Origin: Siminovitchia thermophila
Lineage (GTDB): Bacteria > Bacillota > Bacilli > Bacillales > Bacillaceae_C
DNA: 64,000 nt
Direction of reading: 5' to 3'
Assembly (NCBI RefSeq): GCF_016909185.1
Contig: NZ_JAFBFH010000006.1
Span: 1-64,000 of the forward strand
Shown here: piece by piece, positions 1-8,897 of the stretch
Layout of the letters: every line of letters starts with the position of its first letter
Position numbering within the stretch: position 1 is the stretch's first letter
Notes under the pieces: generated by a model
The model's database searches: none
What the model was told of the DNA's origin: nothing
The model's input: only the letters and a program-made list of their open reading frames with translations
Translations under genes and position numbers: made by a program

Positions 1-186
1 AAACGATCACAAATTGTGGAACATCCTTTTGGAACCATTAAGCGATCCTTTGGTTATACTTTCTTTCTAGGGAAAGGGCTGGATTCTGTGAACGCAGAAG
101 CAGCTCTAATTGGTGTTGCCTATAATTTCAAAAGACTAACGAAAATCAAAAAAATTTCGGAGATTGTGGAGCTATTAGTAGCTTAA
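1..186 (+). CDS. IS1182-type transposase, C-terminal fragment (cut by window start)
   Basis: The reading frame is open from base 1 and ends at TAA 184-186. The 61 visible residues begin KRSQIVEHPFGTIKR and continue with a hydrophobic stretch containing AEAALIGVAYNFKRL. The VEHPFGTIK signature followed by an AYN-KRL helix is typical of the C-terminal end of IS1182-family DDE transposases. In that family this segment carries the last catalytic Glu, here in VEHPF. Only the 3' part is in the window, so it cannot be said whether the element is intact. No terminal inverted repeat is obvious directly downstream; instead an intron-like tail begins near base 262. Confidence 0.7.
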   Translation, partial: KRSQIVEHPFGTIKRSFGYTFFLGKGLDSVNAEAALIGVAYNFKRLTKIKKISEIVELLVA

Positions 187-261
187 CCACACCGAAACTC
201 TTTGTTAATTTCAATATTAGAAGTTTTGCAAGCAAAAAAGTACGTTTGAGTGCTGAAAATT

Positions 262-345
262 GAATATTTGTTAGACAGTCTGACGTACGGTGGTGTGAGA
301 GGACGGGAGCTAATTACTCCCTCCTACTCGATTATTTCGTATTTG
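262..345 (+). mobile_element. Possible 3' end of a group II intron
   Basis: A GTACGGTGGTGTGAGAGG segment followed by a short hairpin (GGGAG, spacer, CTCCC) and CCTACTCGATT resembles the 3' half of domain V plus domain VI at the end of bacterial group II introns. The 5' half of domain V (GAGCC...) is not recognisable upstream and no maturase ORF is present, so this would be a truncated relic. The assignment rests on resemblance to remembered intron ends and not on a folded model. Confidence 0.4.
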
Positions 346-393
346 CTTTTGTCCCAGTCCCACTATCCATTTTTCTTTTTAAAAAGTGGACGA

Positions 394-1938
394 CTACAGC
401 ATTTCAGACGTTGTTTTCGCCTGCATGTGAAGCAGCAAGTAATCCGGGCCACCCGCTTTTGAGTCGGTTCCCGACATGTTGAAACCGCCAAAAGGCTGGT
501 AACCGACAATTGCTCCCGTACAGCCGCGGTTGAAGTACAAGTTGCCCACGTGGAAATCTTCCCGCGCCTGCTCCAAGTGCGCGCGGTTGTTGGAAATAAC
601 GGCTCCTGTCAAGCCATATTCCGTATTATTGGCGATTTCCAGAGCATGATTGAAGTCTTTGGCTTTGGCAAAAGCCACGACCGGTCCGAAGATTTCTTCT
701 TGCATGAGGCGCGCTTTCGGATCAAGCCCCGCAAAAATCGTCGGTTGGATGAAATATCCTTTCGAGTCGTCTCCTTCACCGCCAGCCATTAATTCGCCTT
801 CTGTTTTCCCGATCTCAATGTATTTCATGATTTTATCGAATGCGTTTTGATCATTCACCGGCCCCATGAAGTTGTCCGGATTCATCGGGTCGCCGACTGT
901 CAATTCTTTCGTAAGCGCCACTGCCCGTTCGAGCACTTGGTCATATACGTCTTCGACGATGACGGCTCGGGAGCAAGCAGAACACTTCTGTCCGGAAAAG
1001 CCGAATGCCGATTGGACGATGGATTGAGCAGCCAATTCAAGGTCCGCTTCTTTATCGACCACGATCGTGTCTTTTCCACCCATCTCGGCGATAACACGCT
1101 TCAACCAGATTTGTCCTTCGTTCACGATAGCCGCGCGCTCATAAATTCGCGTTCCGACTTCTCTTGAGCCTGTAAAGCTGATAAAGCGTGTTTTCGGATG
1201 GTCGACGAGATAGTCGCCGACTTCCGCGCCGCTTCCCGGAATGTAGTTGACAACACCTTTTGGCAAGCCTGCTTCTTCCAGCACTTCCACAAATTTGGCA
1301 GCAACAACAGGTGTTGTGGAAGCCGGTTTCAACAGAACCGCATTTCCGCTCACGACGGCAGCAACGGTTGTCCCCGCCATAATCGCAAACGCAAAGTTCC
1401 ACGGAGAAATAACGACGCCGACGCCAAGCGGGATATAATCATAGCGGTTATATTCCCCCGGACGGCTTTGCACTTTTTTGCCGTCTTTGAGCTCCAACAT
1501 TTGCCGGCCGTAGTATTCCAAGAAATCAATGCCTTCTGCCGTATCGGCATCGGCTTCTTTCCACGGTTTTCCGGCTTCTTTCATAAGCAAGGCGGAAAAT
1601 TCATGCTTCCGGCGGCGGACAATGGCCGCGGCTTTAAAAAGAACGTCTGCCCGGACTTCCGGTTTTACTTTTTTCCACGACTCAAAGGCTTCCAGCGCAC
1701 TGTTCATGGCGCGCTCCGCCAATTCCCGGTTCGCTTTGGATACGCGGCCGACAACTTCCTCTTTGTTCGCGGGGTTAACCGAAGTGATTTTTTCTTCCGT
1801 TTCGATCCGTTCACCGCCGATGATTAATGGATAATCCTGGCCAAGATAACTTTCTACAAGCTCCATTCCCGCTTGAAACGCTTTCTTGTTTTCCTCTTTT
1901 GAAAAATCCGTGAATGGTTCATGTTTGTATTCAATCAT
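394..1938 (-). CDS. rocA: L-glutamate gamma-semialdehyde (1-pyrroline-5-carboxylate) dehydrogenase
   Basis: This 514-residue protein oxidises glutamate-gamma-semialdehyde to glutamate with NAD+, the last step of arginine, ornithine and proline breakdown in the cytosol. The length and N-terminus ([13 protein letters not shown]) match Bacillus RocA, about 515 residues. The aldehyde dehydrogenase fold is clear: the NAD-binding segment [17 protein letters not shown] near residue 170, GSREVGTRI near 255, the catalytic Glu in AEMGGKD near 288, and the nucleophilic Cys in [12 protein letters not shown] near 320. The ATG is preceded by GGAGCT seven bases upstream. No sigma-54 promoter like that of B. 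subtilis roc genes was seen in the 100 bases upstream. The gene stands alone between relic sequences, and no ornithine or proline degradation partners are nearby. Confidence 0.93.
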   Translation of the reverse strand: MIEYKHEPFTDFSKEENKKAFQAGMELVESYLGQDYPLIIGGERIETEEKITSVNPANKEEVVGRVSKANRELAERAMNSALEAFESWKKVKPEVRADVLFKAAAIVRRRKHEFSALLMKEAGKPWKEADADTAEGIDFLEYYGRQMLELKDGKKVQSRPGEYNRYDYIPLGVGVVISPWNFAFAIMAGTTVAAVVSGNAVLLKPASTTPVVAAKFVEVLEEAGLPKGVVNYIPGSGAEVGDYLVDHPKTRFISFTGSREVGTRIYERAAIVNEGQIWLKRVIAEMGGKDTIVVDKEADLELAAQSIVQSAFGFSGQKCSACSRAVIVEDVYDQVLERAVALTKELTVGDPMNPDNFMGPVNDQNAFDKIMKYIEIGKTEGELMAGGEGDDSKGYFIQPTIFAGLDPKARLMQEEIFGPVVAFAKAKDFNHALEIANNTEYGLTGAVISNNRAHLEQAREDFHVGNLYFNRGCTGAIVGYQPFGGFNMSGTDSKAGGPDYLLLHMQAKTTSEML

Positions 1939-2972
1939 TTTGTCACAGCTCCTTTTTCATCTTACTTCTTATGGTTCCTTTTAAAGCAGGGAGAATGTCC
2001 ATTCTTACCCAAAAGACGATAAGGGACGTATACTTTCACTGTGCAGCTTGGTTCAACAAGCGCAAGCGGTGTTTTCTCCTCATGTCATCCAGCATGTACA
2101 TGCCAGTTGAAAGTGCTTAACAGGGTCTTTCAGAAGCTCGCGGGCTTGGCGAGGGCTTGGGGATTGAAAGCTCAGTTCAATCTGTTTTTTATCATGATCA
2201 GTTTGATAGTCCCCTTGACAAAACATCTGTTGATGAGCGTTCCCGATCTTGTTTTTCCTATTATGGGCTTTGCAACATGGCGATTTTCACTTTTTTAGAA
2301 GGTCGAACCATGCCCTCAGCATTTGATTTGAGCTTTTCTTTGTTGATCGTCAAAGTCGATTTTCGTGTTTGGAGTCGAATAGACTCTCCCAAATGTCCTG
2401 TCTCATTGACAGAAATGGAGTGATGAAAATCCTGCAATCGGTGATTTTATTGCGCCCAATTTCCTGTTTTTTCAGAGGTTATGTTGTTTTTACTGATGAT
2501 GAATAAATAAGAAACAGCTTATGTGATCGCTTTCAGAGGACCACCACCCCACCGTTTTTGTCTCATAAATTATCGTATTACGAATCTATGGACGCAACAA
2601 TGTCGGCCTATGACAATCTTTCCGGCTTTTTATTGTGGGTAACGGACAATAGGTTTGGACTGCCTTCGTTTGAAACGATCAATTTACCAATTTTAAAATA
2701 TAGGGAAGCGGGTTTATACGACTTGCGGTATTCAAGTATCAGGTTAGGATAGTACCTACACAACAATGTTGATCTGTACGAAGAAAGACAATGCGTAAAC
2801 CGGAATGTCCACTGGTGGACAACATTGGAAGTAATACGCTTCGTAAAAGACGGGTAAGCTTTGTGAAACGTAACACAGCCAGCTACATCAGGGGATATCC
2901 CGACCTGTCATTCACTTAAAAGAGGGGCATTTAAAGGCCGAAAAGCAGCCTTGAACCCCGCTATCGCTTCTC
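1939..2972. other. Gene-free relic region between rocA and lysR
   Basis: About 1 kb without a convincing gene. Short open frames exist, such as a hydrophobic stretch at 2150-2298 containing LFFIMISLIVPLTKHLL and a 64-residue frame at 2558-2752, but none has a good ribosome binding site or a recognised family. The uneven base composition and mutually frameshifted fragments suggest decayed genes or an old insertion sequence. No repeat ends could be delimited. Confidence 0.4.
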
Positions 2973-3872
2973 TCAAGAGCAGGAAAGACTCGCCATATCT
3001 TTCACCATATCGATAAAGTGCTTGGACGCGGTTTGAATATATTCATTCCGCAGTGTCACGAGGCTTAGCTTCGTTCGCAGTTTCGGATTTTCCAATGGTA
3101 TGAGTACAGGCATTCCGGGCCATTGCAGTTTGTTGAAGCTTTCTGGCACGAAAGTAATGCCGACTTCTTTTTTCACCATCTTGAGCATGGGAAGGACTTC
3201 GGTTCCCCAGTATACAACTTCGGGAGAAAAACCGATATTTTGGCATGACTCAATAATTTCGTCTGCTATCCCCCGCCCAAACGACGTAGTCGGAAGCAGA
3301 AACTTTTCATTTTTAAGATCATTGAGGTCGATTGAAGATTTTTTGAGCAGTCGATGTCCCGGAGGCACTGCTAAAAGAAGTTGTTCCTCTATAAGGGGCG
3401 TTATGTTCAGGTCGTCTGCTTCAAAGATGGTCCGTACGATCCCGAGTTCGAGCTCCTGACTTCTGAGCTCGCTTAAAATATAGGCTGAGTTTCCTTCTTT
3501 TACGCGGACAATCACGTTTGGTGATTCTCCCCTCACTTTTTGAACGACTTGAGGAAGGATAAATAAATTGGCTGATGTAATGCAGCCGACATTTACAGTA
3601 CCCCTTAATCCGTCCCGATGTTCCAATAGCTCCTTCTCAATATTTTCGGCCGCCACGAGCAGCTCCTTCCCTCTCCGGTATAAAAATTCACCATGTTTTG
3701 TCAGTTTTAACCGCTTGCCGGAACGGTCGAATAAAAAAACGTTTAATTCTTTTTCCAACTTGTTGATCATGATGCTCAACGGAGGCTGGGTCATATTCAA
3801 TACTTCCGCTGCTTTTGAAATGCTTCCTGATTCTACAATTGTAATAAAATAACGTAATCGATGTAGATCCAT
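2973..3872 (-). CDS. LysR-family transcriptional regulator
   Basis: This 299-residue protein has the LysR layout. The N-terminal winged helix-turn-helix spans residues 1-60 (MDLHRLRYFITIVESGSISK, then QPPLS and the LEKELNVFLFDR wing). A linker helix leads to the two-lobed inducer-binding domain at about 90-295, starting RGTVNVGC. LysR proteins bind small effectors and usually control a divergent neighbour. The upstream side is AT-rich with several ATATAT tracts and opens onto a decayed solute-binding protein gene (3989-4204), the likely former target. The ATG has a GGAGG-type site nine bases upstream (GAGGAGGTCTCC in coding sense). The effector cannot be inferred. The gene appears intact although its surroundings are degraded. 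Confidence 0.9.
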   Translation of the reverse strand: MDLHRLRYFITIVESGSISKAAEVLNMTQPPLSIMINKLEKELNVFLFDRSGKRLKLTKHGEFLYRRGKELLVAAENIEKELLEHRDGLRGTVNVGCITSANLFILPQVVQKVRGESPNVIVRVKEGNSAYILSELRSQELELGIVRTIFEADDLNITPLIEEQLLLAVPPGHRLLKKSSIDLNDLKNEKFLLPTTSFGRGIADEIIESCQNIGFSPEVVYWGTEVLPMLKMVKKEVGITFVPESFNKLQWPGMPVLIPLENPKLRTKLSLVTLRNEYIQTASKHFIDMVKDMASLSCS

Positions 3873-3988
3873 GGAGACCTCCTCTTCAATTTATTTAAAA
3901 TATATATATAACTGATTCATATTATATATTTGAAATTACAAAAAAACCAATATATACTAAATTTTATAACAAATCGAAATATTAAAAC

Positions 3989-4204
3989 GTGGTAACGAGA
4001 GATTTTTGCGCTGTATTTTCTTTCATGTTCATTGGATTTGTTGCTTGCGGCATTTCAGTCAAGGACTCATCCGGTGCTTCTACGGAGAAAACCGGTGAAG
4101 ACAATTTGGCTAAAGAACTAACATTCTTTTCATACGGAGATGATTGGCCAGAGGAAGGAGGAAAAGGCTTTAAGGATAAATTCGATGTAAAAAGTGCTAT
4201 ATGA
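3989..4204 (+). pseudogene. Truncated extracellular solute-binding lipoprotein
   Basis: A GTG-started frame of 71 residues begins with a hydrophobic signal segment and a lipobox-like FVACG, then a Ser/Thr/Lys-rich linker. It reaches LTFFSYGDDWPEEGGKGF, which resembles the first strand and helix of polyamine-type ABC solute-binding proteins (LTVYSWGG-W...). A stop follows after KFDVKSAI, where an intact protein would run on for some 300 residues. The following bases contain other short hydrophobic frames but no continuation was found. Its position divergent from the LysR gene suggests it was the regulated transporter gene. Confidence 0.5.
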
Positions 4205-4836
4205 TCCGTACGTTTTAGGGCGTCGGCAGATTTGGGAGCGTGCTCTGTAAAATTTTTTTGACGTAACGATACCGCCTACACTTCCGAGACTTGTTGCCGG
4301 TTGTTTCATTACATCTATTTGGCTTGTCGTTCCTGACTGGTTGGGGGCAAGCAAGTCGATTATGCGTTGGTAACGTAACGTTATTCGGGATGACTTCCAA
4401 ATAAACATGAACCGGTTAGCTGGATGCTTGGTATCGAATTTATTTGGCTGATCATCTCTTTGATCAAACTGTCTGGAGATAAGGAAGCATTATAAGGAGA
4501 AGGGAGAGGGGGAGCTGGAAAAGAAAGCAGGGGCTTTTGAAAAGGCGGAAAAGGTTTTCCCAGGTATGACAGCGGATGTGAAAAGACGGGGAGGAGTCGG
4601 AGGGAAGCAGAGGAGAAGCGCTTTATATTTCGGACAATCCGCTGTGGATGGGGGAACAGCGTGTAATGGCTGACAGAAGGAGCGGATCGAATACCTGCCG
4701 CCGCGGGCTGTTCAACGAAAGGCCTGGGAGGGAGGGGCTTTGCGGATGGAAGATTCAATTTTGTTTCGCAGGGAGGAACGAACAAGTTGGGATATATGTT
4801 CTATTTCTTGAAAACTTGGCGCCTCCAAGCGGGTTT
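4205..4836. other. Relic coding sequence upstream of hemAT 3' end
   Basis: No intact gene. A short hydrophobic frame near 4410-4488 reads MLGIEFIWLIISLIKL, and another near 4262-4375 contains ITSIWLVVPDWLG, both like membrane-transporter pieces. The purine-rich part (4490-4790) reads in two plus-strand frames as protein-like fragments separated by frameshifts. The long minus-strand frame across it is rich in Pro and Ser and is judged a shadow. Confidence 0.35.
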
Positions 4837-6156
4837 TTACGATTCATGTTTTAAAAAGTCTTCTGTGGAATCATTGAGAGTCATGGCAGAGATAGCGACT
4901 TCTTCCGAAGCGTGTTCAATTTCAACTACGATATCGCTTAATTGTTGCAGTTGGTCTTCAATGCGGTGGTTTTGTTCTTTCGTTTTTTCAATTAATTCAA
5001 GAAGTTCATTAAAGTCTTTATCTGTTCGATCCATGCTCTCAATACCTTGGGCCATCAGGTGATTTACTTTGTCCACGGACTGGCTTGCTTGGCTAATCAA
5101 AGTGTTTGTTTTGATAATTTGGTCTGATACGCTTGAGGTCGATGTTTTTGTCTGGTCCGACAGCTTGCGGATTTCTTCGGCTACAACAGCAAAGCCTTTG
5201 CCGTATTCGCCGGCGCGCGCCGCTTCAATGGAAGCATTTAAAGCCAGCAGGTTAGTTTGATCCGCAATGTTGTCGACAAGAGTGATCACCTCAGTGACGC
5301 TTAAAGCGATCTCGTTTAATTCAGTCGAGAAGGTGTGAATGTCGGCTACAGCCTTTTGAATATCGCTTAGCTTCTTTCCCAGATCATTGAGCATTTGCTT
5401 TCCCCGTAAAGAACGGGCGGCCGAGTTGTCTGCCAACTCCATTCCTTGTTTAGCCAGTTCAAGAATGGAGTCTGACTGTTTACTTAACTCTTTTAAAGAA
5501 ACGCTCGTCTCTTCAGAAATAGCGGCCAGTTCTTGTGAAATAGAATGAACATAGCCGGCCATTTGTTCTTTTTTGCGTTTGTTGGCGGAGCGGATTCGCT
5601 CTTCCTCAATTTCGTAAGCTTCGAGGACCAGCTGCTGCTCCAGGCTGAGCAGTTTCGAGACGGCTGTAATGGCGATGATCTTCTCGTGTTCTATTTTCGA
5701 TTGTTTGGAAATCATTGTGACGAGTAAGTTGAACAGCTTCTGGAAAGAAGACATATACCATTTTGCTTTTAAGCCGATACGGACATGGGCATTGGCGATG
5801 CGGATCCGTTTTTGAATAAACTCATCGTCAATATTACCATTAAATAGCTCGCGAATATGGCGTTTTAATGTTTTTTTAAGGCGTTCAACACTACTGTGCT
5901 CTTCGATAATCGCTAACAAATTCGGCTGTTTAATGACAGCATTATAAAACTTGATGACGATCTCTTCAATATGGGCGTCCACAACGGGCTTTAATGACTT
6001 AACGATTTTCAAGTCCCGTTTTGTTAAACCAGTCATCTCCAATTGGCTTGCCAGGTCGCTGCTTGAAGTCACTGACAGCTGGAGCACTTGCGGAGAAATG
6101 GTAGTAACCGCTTCCAATCTGGCTGTCCTTTTTGATCTTGATTTGAAAATTTTCAT
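4837..6156 (-). CDS. hemAT: Heme-based aerotactic transducer HemAT (globin-coupled chemoreceptor)
   Basis: This soluble oxygen sensor feeds the chemotaxis CheA/CheW system. Residues about 25-170 are a globin-coupled sensor domain: the proximal heme His is in [10 protein letters not shown] (His124) and a Tyr in KFYNAV (Tyr71) matches the ligand-gating Tyr of B. subtilis HemAT. Residues about 180-439 form the coiled-coil methyl-accepting signalling domain, with the conserved hairpin tip [19 protein letters not shown] and no membrane segments. The start is placed at 6156 because AGGAGTG lies six bases before that ATG; an ATG nine codons further upstream (6183) lacks a comparable site. The length of 439 is close to the 432 of B. 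subtilis. No che genes are nearby, so it acts on a chemotaxis system encoded elsewhere. Confidence 0.93.
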   Translation of the reverse strand: MKIFKSRSKRTARLEAVTTISPQVLQLSVTSSSDLASQLEMTGLTKRDLKIVKSLKPVVDAHIEEIVIKFYNAVIKQPNLLAIIEEHSSVERLKKTLKRHIRELFNGNIDDEFIQKRIRIANAHVRIGLKAKWYMSSFQKLFNLLVTMISKQSKIEHEKIIAITAVSKLLSLEQQLVLEAYEIEEERIRSANKRKKEQMAGYVHSISQELAAISEETSVSLKELSKQSDSILELAKQGMELADNSAARSLRGKQMLNDLGKKLSDIQKAVADIHTFSTELNEIALSVTEVITLVDNIADQTNLLALNASIEAARAGEYGKGFAVVAEEIRKLSDQTKTSTSSVSDQIIKTNTLISQASQSVDKVNHLMAQGIESMDRTDKDFNELLELIEKTKEQNHRIEDQLQQLSDIVVEIEHASEEVAISAMTLNDSTEDFLKHES

Positions 6157-6814
6157 ATTTTCACTCCTATACTTTTTTGTCAAAACTTTATAGTAAAAAG
6201 TTAATCAGCCCGGGGGTAATAAGGCTTTCAGTGAAAAAACTTTCCGCTCCTCATATGTGAAGGCTTGATGAGGGTGCCACACGACACCAAATGACAAGCT
6301 GTACCCTCGGTTGTTAACTTATTTACTCGAATGTATCAAGTATCAAGATCAAGTGATTCATAACTATTCATTCCTTGCAAACCTTGCCTATCGTAAAAAA
6401 CATGTTTGAAAAGCCTGCAACAGCCAGTGAATGAGTCTGAGTCGAAAACTCCATGTAGATCATTTTCTCATCATCGAAACGCTGAAAAAGCTGATTTCAA
6501 GAGTTTCTTAAAACAGTCTCTTGATGAGTAGGGGAGAAATCTCACATCGGCTCAGAGTCGTTCTGAATTGTGAGAAAATATGGCCGTTACCTTACATTGG
6601 AAAAGTCTCAACTCGTTTCTATACCCGGCAGTTTCCTTTTATATCGGATTCTTTTAATGATTATTTATATAATAATTAAAAAAGTTCTGTTATTTTTTTG
6701 GTCGTCTTTTTACAGATCGCTCTTCTGCAGTCACTTTTTTATGCATAGTAGCCATAACGTTTACTATGTTGAATCCAGCGGCCATTGTACCTTTGATGGT
6801 GTGTATTATGGGAT
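6157..6814. other. Intergenic region without a supported gene
   Basis: The hemAT promoter should lie in the first 100 bases on the minus strand. The rest shows scattered stops in all frames and a long inverted GAGGGT...ACCCTC pair near 6267-6315. A frame starting at 6570 is continuous with the downstream topoisomerase relic, but its first 80 residues look unrelated to that family. Confidence 0.35.
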
Positions 6815-7176
6815 CGGTACTCTTTTAGTAGCCAGCCCTGAAGTGACTGCTAAAAGGGAACAGTATTTGTCTAAAACCTGGAAAAATGATGGGTCACAAC
6901 AAAACGTTTATTCATACCGTTTAACGTTCATTTCATCGTTATTAGAAAGTGCCCCTAAACAAGTGGATAATATGAAAGAACATATTGAAAAGGCGACAGA
7001 AAAGTTTTTTGTCGGTTCTTGCCCATCGTGTGAGAATGGGAAAATACAAGACAATGGAAAGCTTTATGGTTGTCCAGGCAATCGTGAGGGGTGCAACTTT
7101 ACAGAAAACATTTCCAGGAAAAAAACTATCTAACTCATATAAGAACTTTGTTGAGTGTAAAAAAGACAAATTTTAA
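6815..7176 (+). pseudogene. topB: DNA topoisomerase III-like C-terminal relic
   Basis: The translated segment contains ASPEVTAKREQYLSK, resembling the SPELT-KWE stretch of type IA topoisomerases. About 55 residues later comes a zinc-ribbon-like module, FVGSCPSCENGKI...YGCPGNREGCNFT, as found at the C-terminus of TopB proteins. The frame ends prematurely at 7131. A one-base shift near the A-run at 7112-7124 restores a family-like ending, FPGKKLSNSYKNF, to a stop at 7176. The catalytic Toprim and active-site Tyr domains are absent, so this is a 3' remnant, perhaps left by a mobile element that carried a topoisomerase gene. Confidence 0.5.
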
Positions 7177-7629
7177 TAAAAGGACGGAAAATTGTGTTTT
7201 GAATATCCTAAAAAGAAGTGAAATTCTTATAGTGGGGTGAACAAATAAAGTGTGTAAATCCACTTTATTTAAGGTGCTTTTTAAAACCTTTCTTTCAGTT
7301 AGAGATAAATTGCCTTACAAAATTTTGCCGGTCGACGATAAATGAGTAATCATTGAATATAAATAGGATATCTCCTTAATGAAAAAGACTGAATAGTGTT
7401 TTGTTTGGTTTATTGTGTAAAATAAAAAAATTCCAAAAAAAGAAGGGGTTTTAACCATTATAAAGAAGTATAGTATCTATAGAAGAAGTGTAGATAAAAA
7501 AGGAGAAAATATGAGGATTTATAAAACATAGTAAAGGAGGATTGAATAATACACTAAGACACAAGTATAAAAGTGAACGATAAAAATAATAAATTTTTCA
7601 TTAATTTATATGCGAAAAGGTGATTCAAG
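7177..7629. other. AT-rich intergenic region with a perfect 10-bp hairpin
   Basis: No gene longer than a dozen codons. A perfect inverted repeat AAATAAAGTG (7243-7252) and CACTTTATTT (7261-7270) could form a transcription terminator or RNA hairpin. Two ribosome-binding-site-like AGGAG motifs (near 7502 and 7537) precede only tiny frames of 6 and about 13 codons. The promoter of the following gene pair is probably in this stretch. Confidence 0.4.
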
Positions 7630-7953
7630 TTGGATTACGAATTTTTTAATTATATTAGGTATGAATCTATATTTCTTCTACTCGTTTTAATTGGATTGTT
7701 TGTCAATGCTGTTTTTTTCAAAAGAAAAACAATTATTAATTGGTTTGCTACCGTCAGTATTTCGTTTATATGTGTTGTGGTGGGTACATTAAGTTTTATT
7801 ATGGGGTCTATTCTTATTGATGAATTAAATCTTTCAAGTGATCTGAAAGATACATTTATCTTTATGGGGATTATAGTTTTGGCAATAGTTAATTCTCTAA
7901 TTTCGTATAAAAGTAAAACAAACTCTATTGACAAAATGGAAAAACTCAATTAG
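7630..7953 (+). CDS. Small integral membrane protein, family not recognised
   Basis: The 107-residue product has three likely membrane helices: residues about 10-30 (IFLLLVLIGLFVNAVFF), 38-62 (FATVSISFICVVVGTLSFI) and 77-95 (TFIFMGIIVLAIVNSLI), with basic residues between and after them. It starts at TTG, with AGGTGA seven bases upstream. It is strongly AT-rich compared with the metabolic genes further along and overlaps the next gene, so the two are probably translated together. The pairing with a secreted protein might mean an immunity, export or sensing role, but nothing in the sequence shows this. Confidence 0.7.
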   Translation: MDYEFFNYIRYESIFLLLVLIGLFVNAVFFKRKTIINWFATVSISFICVVVGTLSFIMGSILIDELNLSSDLKDTFIFMGIIVLAIVNSLISYKSKTNSIDKMEKLN

Positions 7954-8767
7954 GGGGATTGTAGAAATAGAACGAAGAAAATTGGTTGTGCTTTTTCTTT
8001 TTTCTTTAATGGTAATAGGCTCTATATTTCCTTCATTAACATTTGCTAAAACTCCTGATATGGTTGAAACCGAGGACGGTCATGAAATAGGATTCGAAGC
8101 ACCTGTAATATCTAATAATACAGAAAGCCCAAAAATAGAATTAGTCGACGAAAATATTGTTGAACAGACAATTGTTATTGAACCATCTGATAATAGACAC
8201 ATCGTTGAAATTCCTCTGGAATTACAAAACGGTGAGTATATGGTACTTGGAGAGGATGAGCAGGGAAATTTAGATGGTGCGGCGATGATTTATAATGAGA
8301 AAAAAGAATCAATCGGTATTCTTTCATCTCCGGTAATGGAAAATGAAGAAAATCTTAATGTAGTATCTGTAACTAAAAAAGATGAAAATACGTTAGAGTA
8401 TACCCTGGAATCGGATGGGTTGAGTGAACCTACAACTATGTCGGTTACTTTAGCTGCTACTTCTTATTCAAGCTATTTTTCTAGCGGCAAATGGATTACA
8501 AGGAGTGGAAAAATTTCTTTAAGCTTAACTCACAAACCTTATCTTTTCAGTGGTTCGACTAATGATAAAATGTTAAAGCTGTCTGATTCTTGGAATAAAG
8601 TAGTTGCTAAACATAAAAGTAGTAAACATTGGAAAAATCAAACTAGTTTATATAATCAATATGCCTGTCACTATGGGTACGCACCATTCAAAAACCCATG
8701 GAATATAGAACCTTGGAGACCAAATGTCGGGATAGCTAAAACGATTGCAAAACGTTGTAATCCTTAG
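7928..8767 (+). CDS. Secreted DUF2599-domain protein
   Basis: The first part is a signal peptide (LVVLFLFSLMVIGSIFPS then LTFAK) with a probable cleavage after AFAK-like residues. A middle region of about 100 residues is acidic and strand-rich. The C-terminal 60-70 residues, with KNQTSLYNQYACHYGYA, KNPWNIEPWRPN and a final CNP, match the Cys-pair and WN-EPWRP pattern of DUF2599, an exported domain of unknown function in Firmicutes and actinobacteria. Two Cys (about residues 246 and 277) could form a disulfide. The ATG at 7928 lies inside the previous gene and has no clear binding site. An AGGGGG at 7952-7957 points to translation starting later, possibly at a rare codon near 7967, so the N-terminus is uncertain. 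Confidence 0.75.
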   Translation: MTKWKNSIRGIVEIERRKLVVLFLFSLMVIGSIFPSLTFAKTPDMVETEDGHEIGFEAPVISNNTESPKIELVDENIVEQTIVIEPSDNRHIVEIPLELQNGEYMVLGEDEQGNLDGAAMIYNEKKESIGILSSPVMENEENLNVVSVTKKDENTLEYTLESDGLSEPTTMSVTLAATSYSSYFSSGKWITRSGKISLSLTHKPYLFSGSTNDKMLKLSDSWNKVVAKHKSSKHWKNQTSLYNQYACHYGYAPFKNPWNIEPWRPNVGIAKTIAKRCNP

Positions 8768-8815
8768 AGTCACCAAAGAAAAAATGAAAACTTTATAAAA
8801 GAGATACTTTTTTGA

Positions 8816-8866
8816 TGGGGCTGTTATAGAAAATCAGTTTTCACCGACCTTTCTGGACAGCCCCTA
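8816..8866. repeat. MITE-like inverted-repeat element, 51 bp
   Basis: The element is bounded by a 17-base left end beginning TGGGGCTGTTATAGAAA and a right end that reads TAGGGGCTGTCCAGAAA in reverse. GGGGCTGT ends of this kind are typical of IS1182-type and related insertion sequences. The core of about 17 bases has no gene. As RNA it would also form a strong hairpin and may terminate the DUF2599 transcript. Confidence 0.5.
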
Positions 8867-8897
8867 ATCCCGCAAAAGCTAAAACGGTTCTTAGCTT

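Noticed and set aside
1198-1827. Plus-strand 209-residue ORF inside rocA
   Set aside because: Antisense shadow of a strongly conserved enzyme gene.
4381-4785. Minus-strand 134-residue ORF
   Set aside because: Proline/serine-rich shadow across purine-rich relic sequence, no ribosome binding site and no domain.
7243-7270. Riboswitch in the 7.2-7.6 kb intergenic region
   Set aside because: A single perfect hairpin without any recognised conserved core; more likely a terminator.
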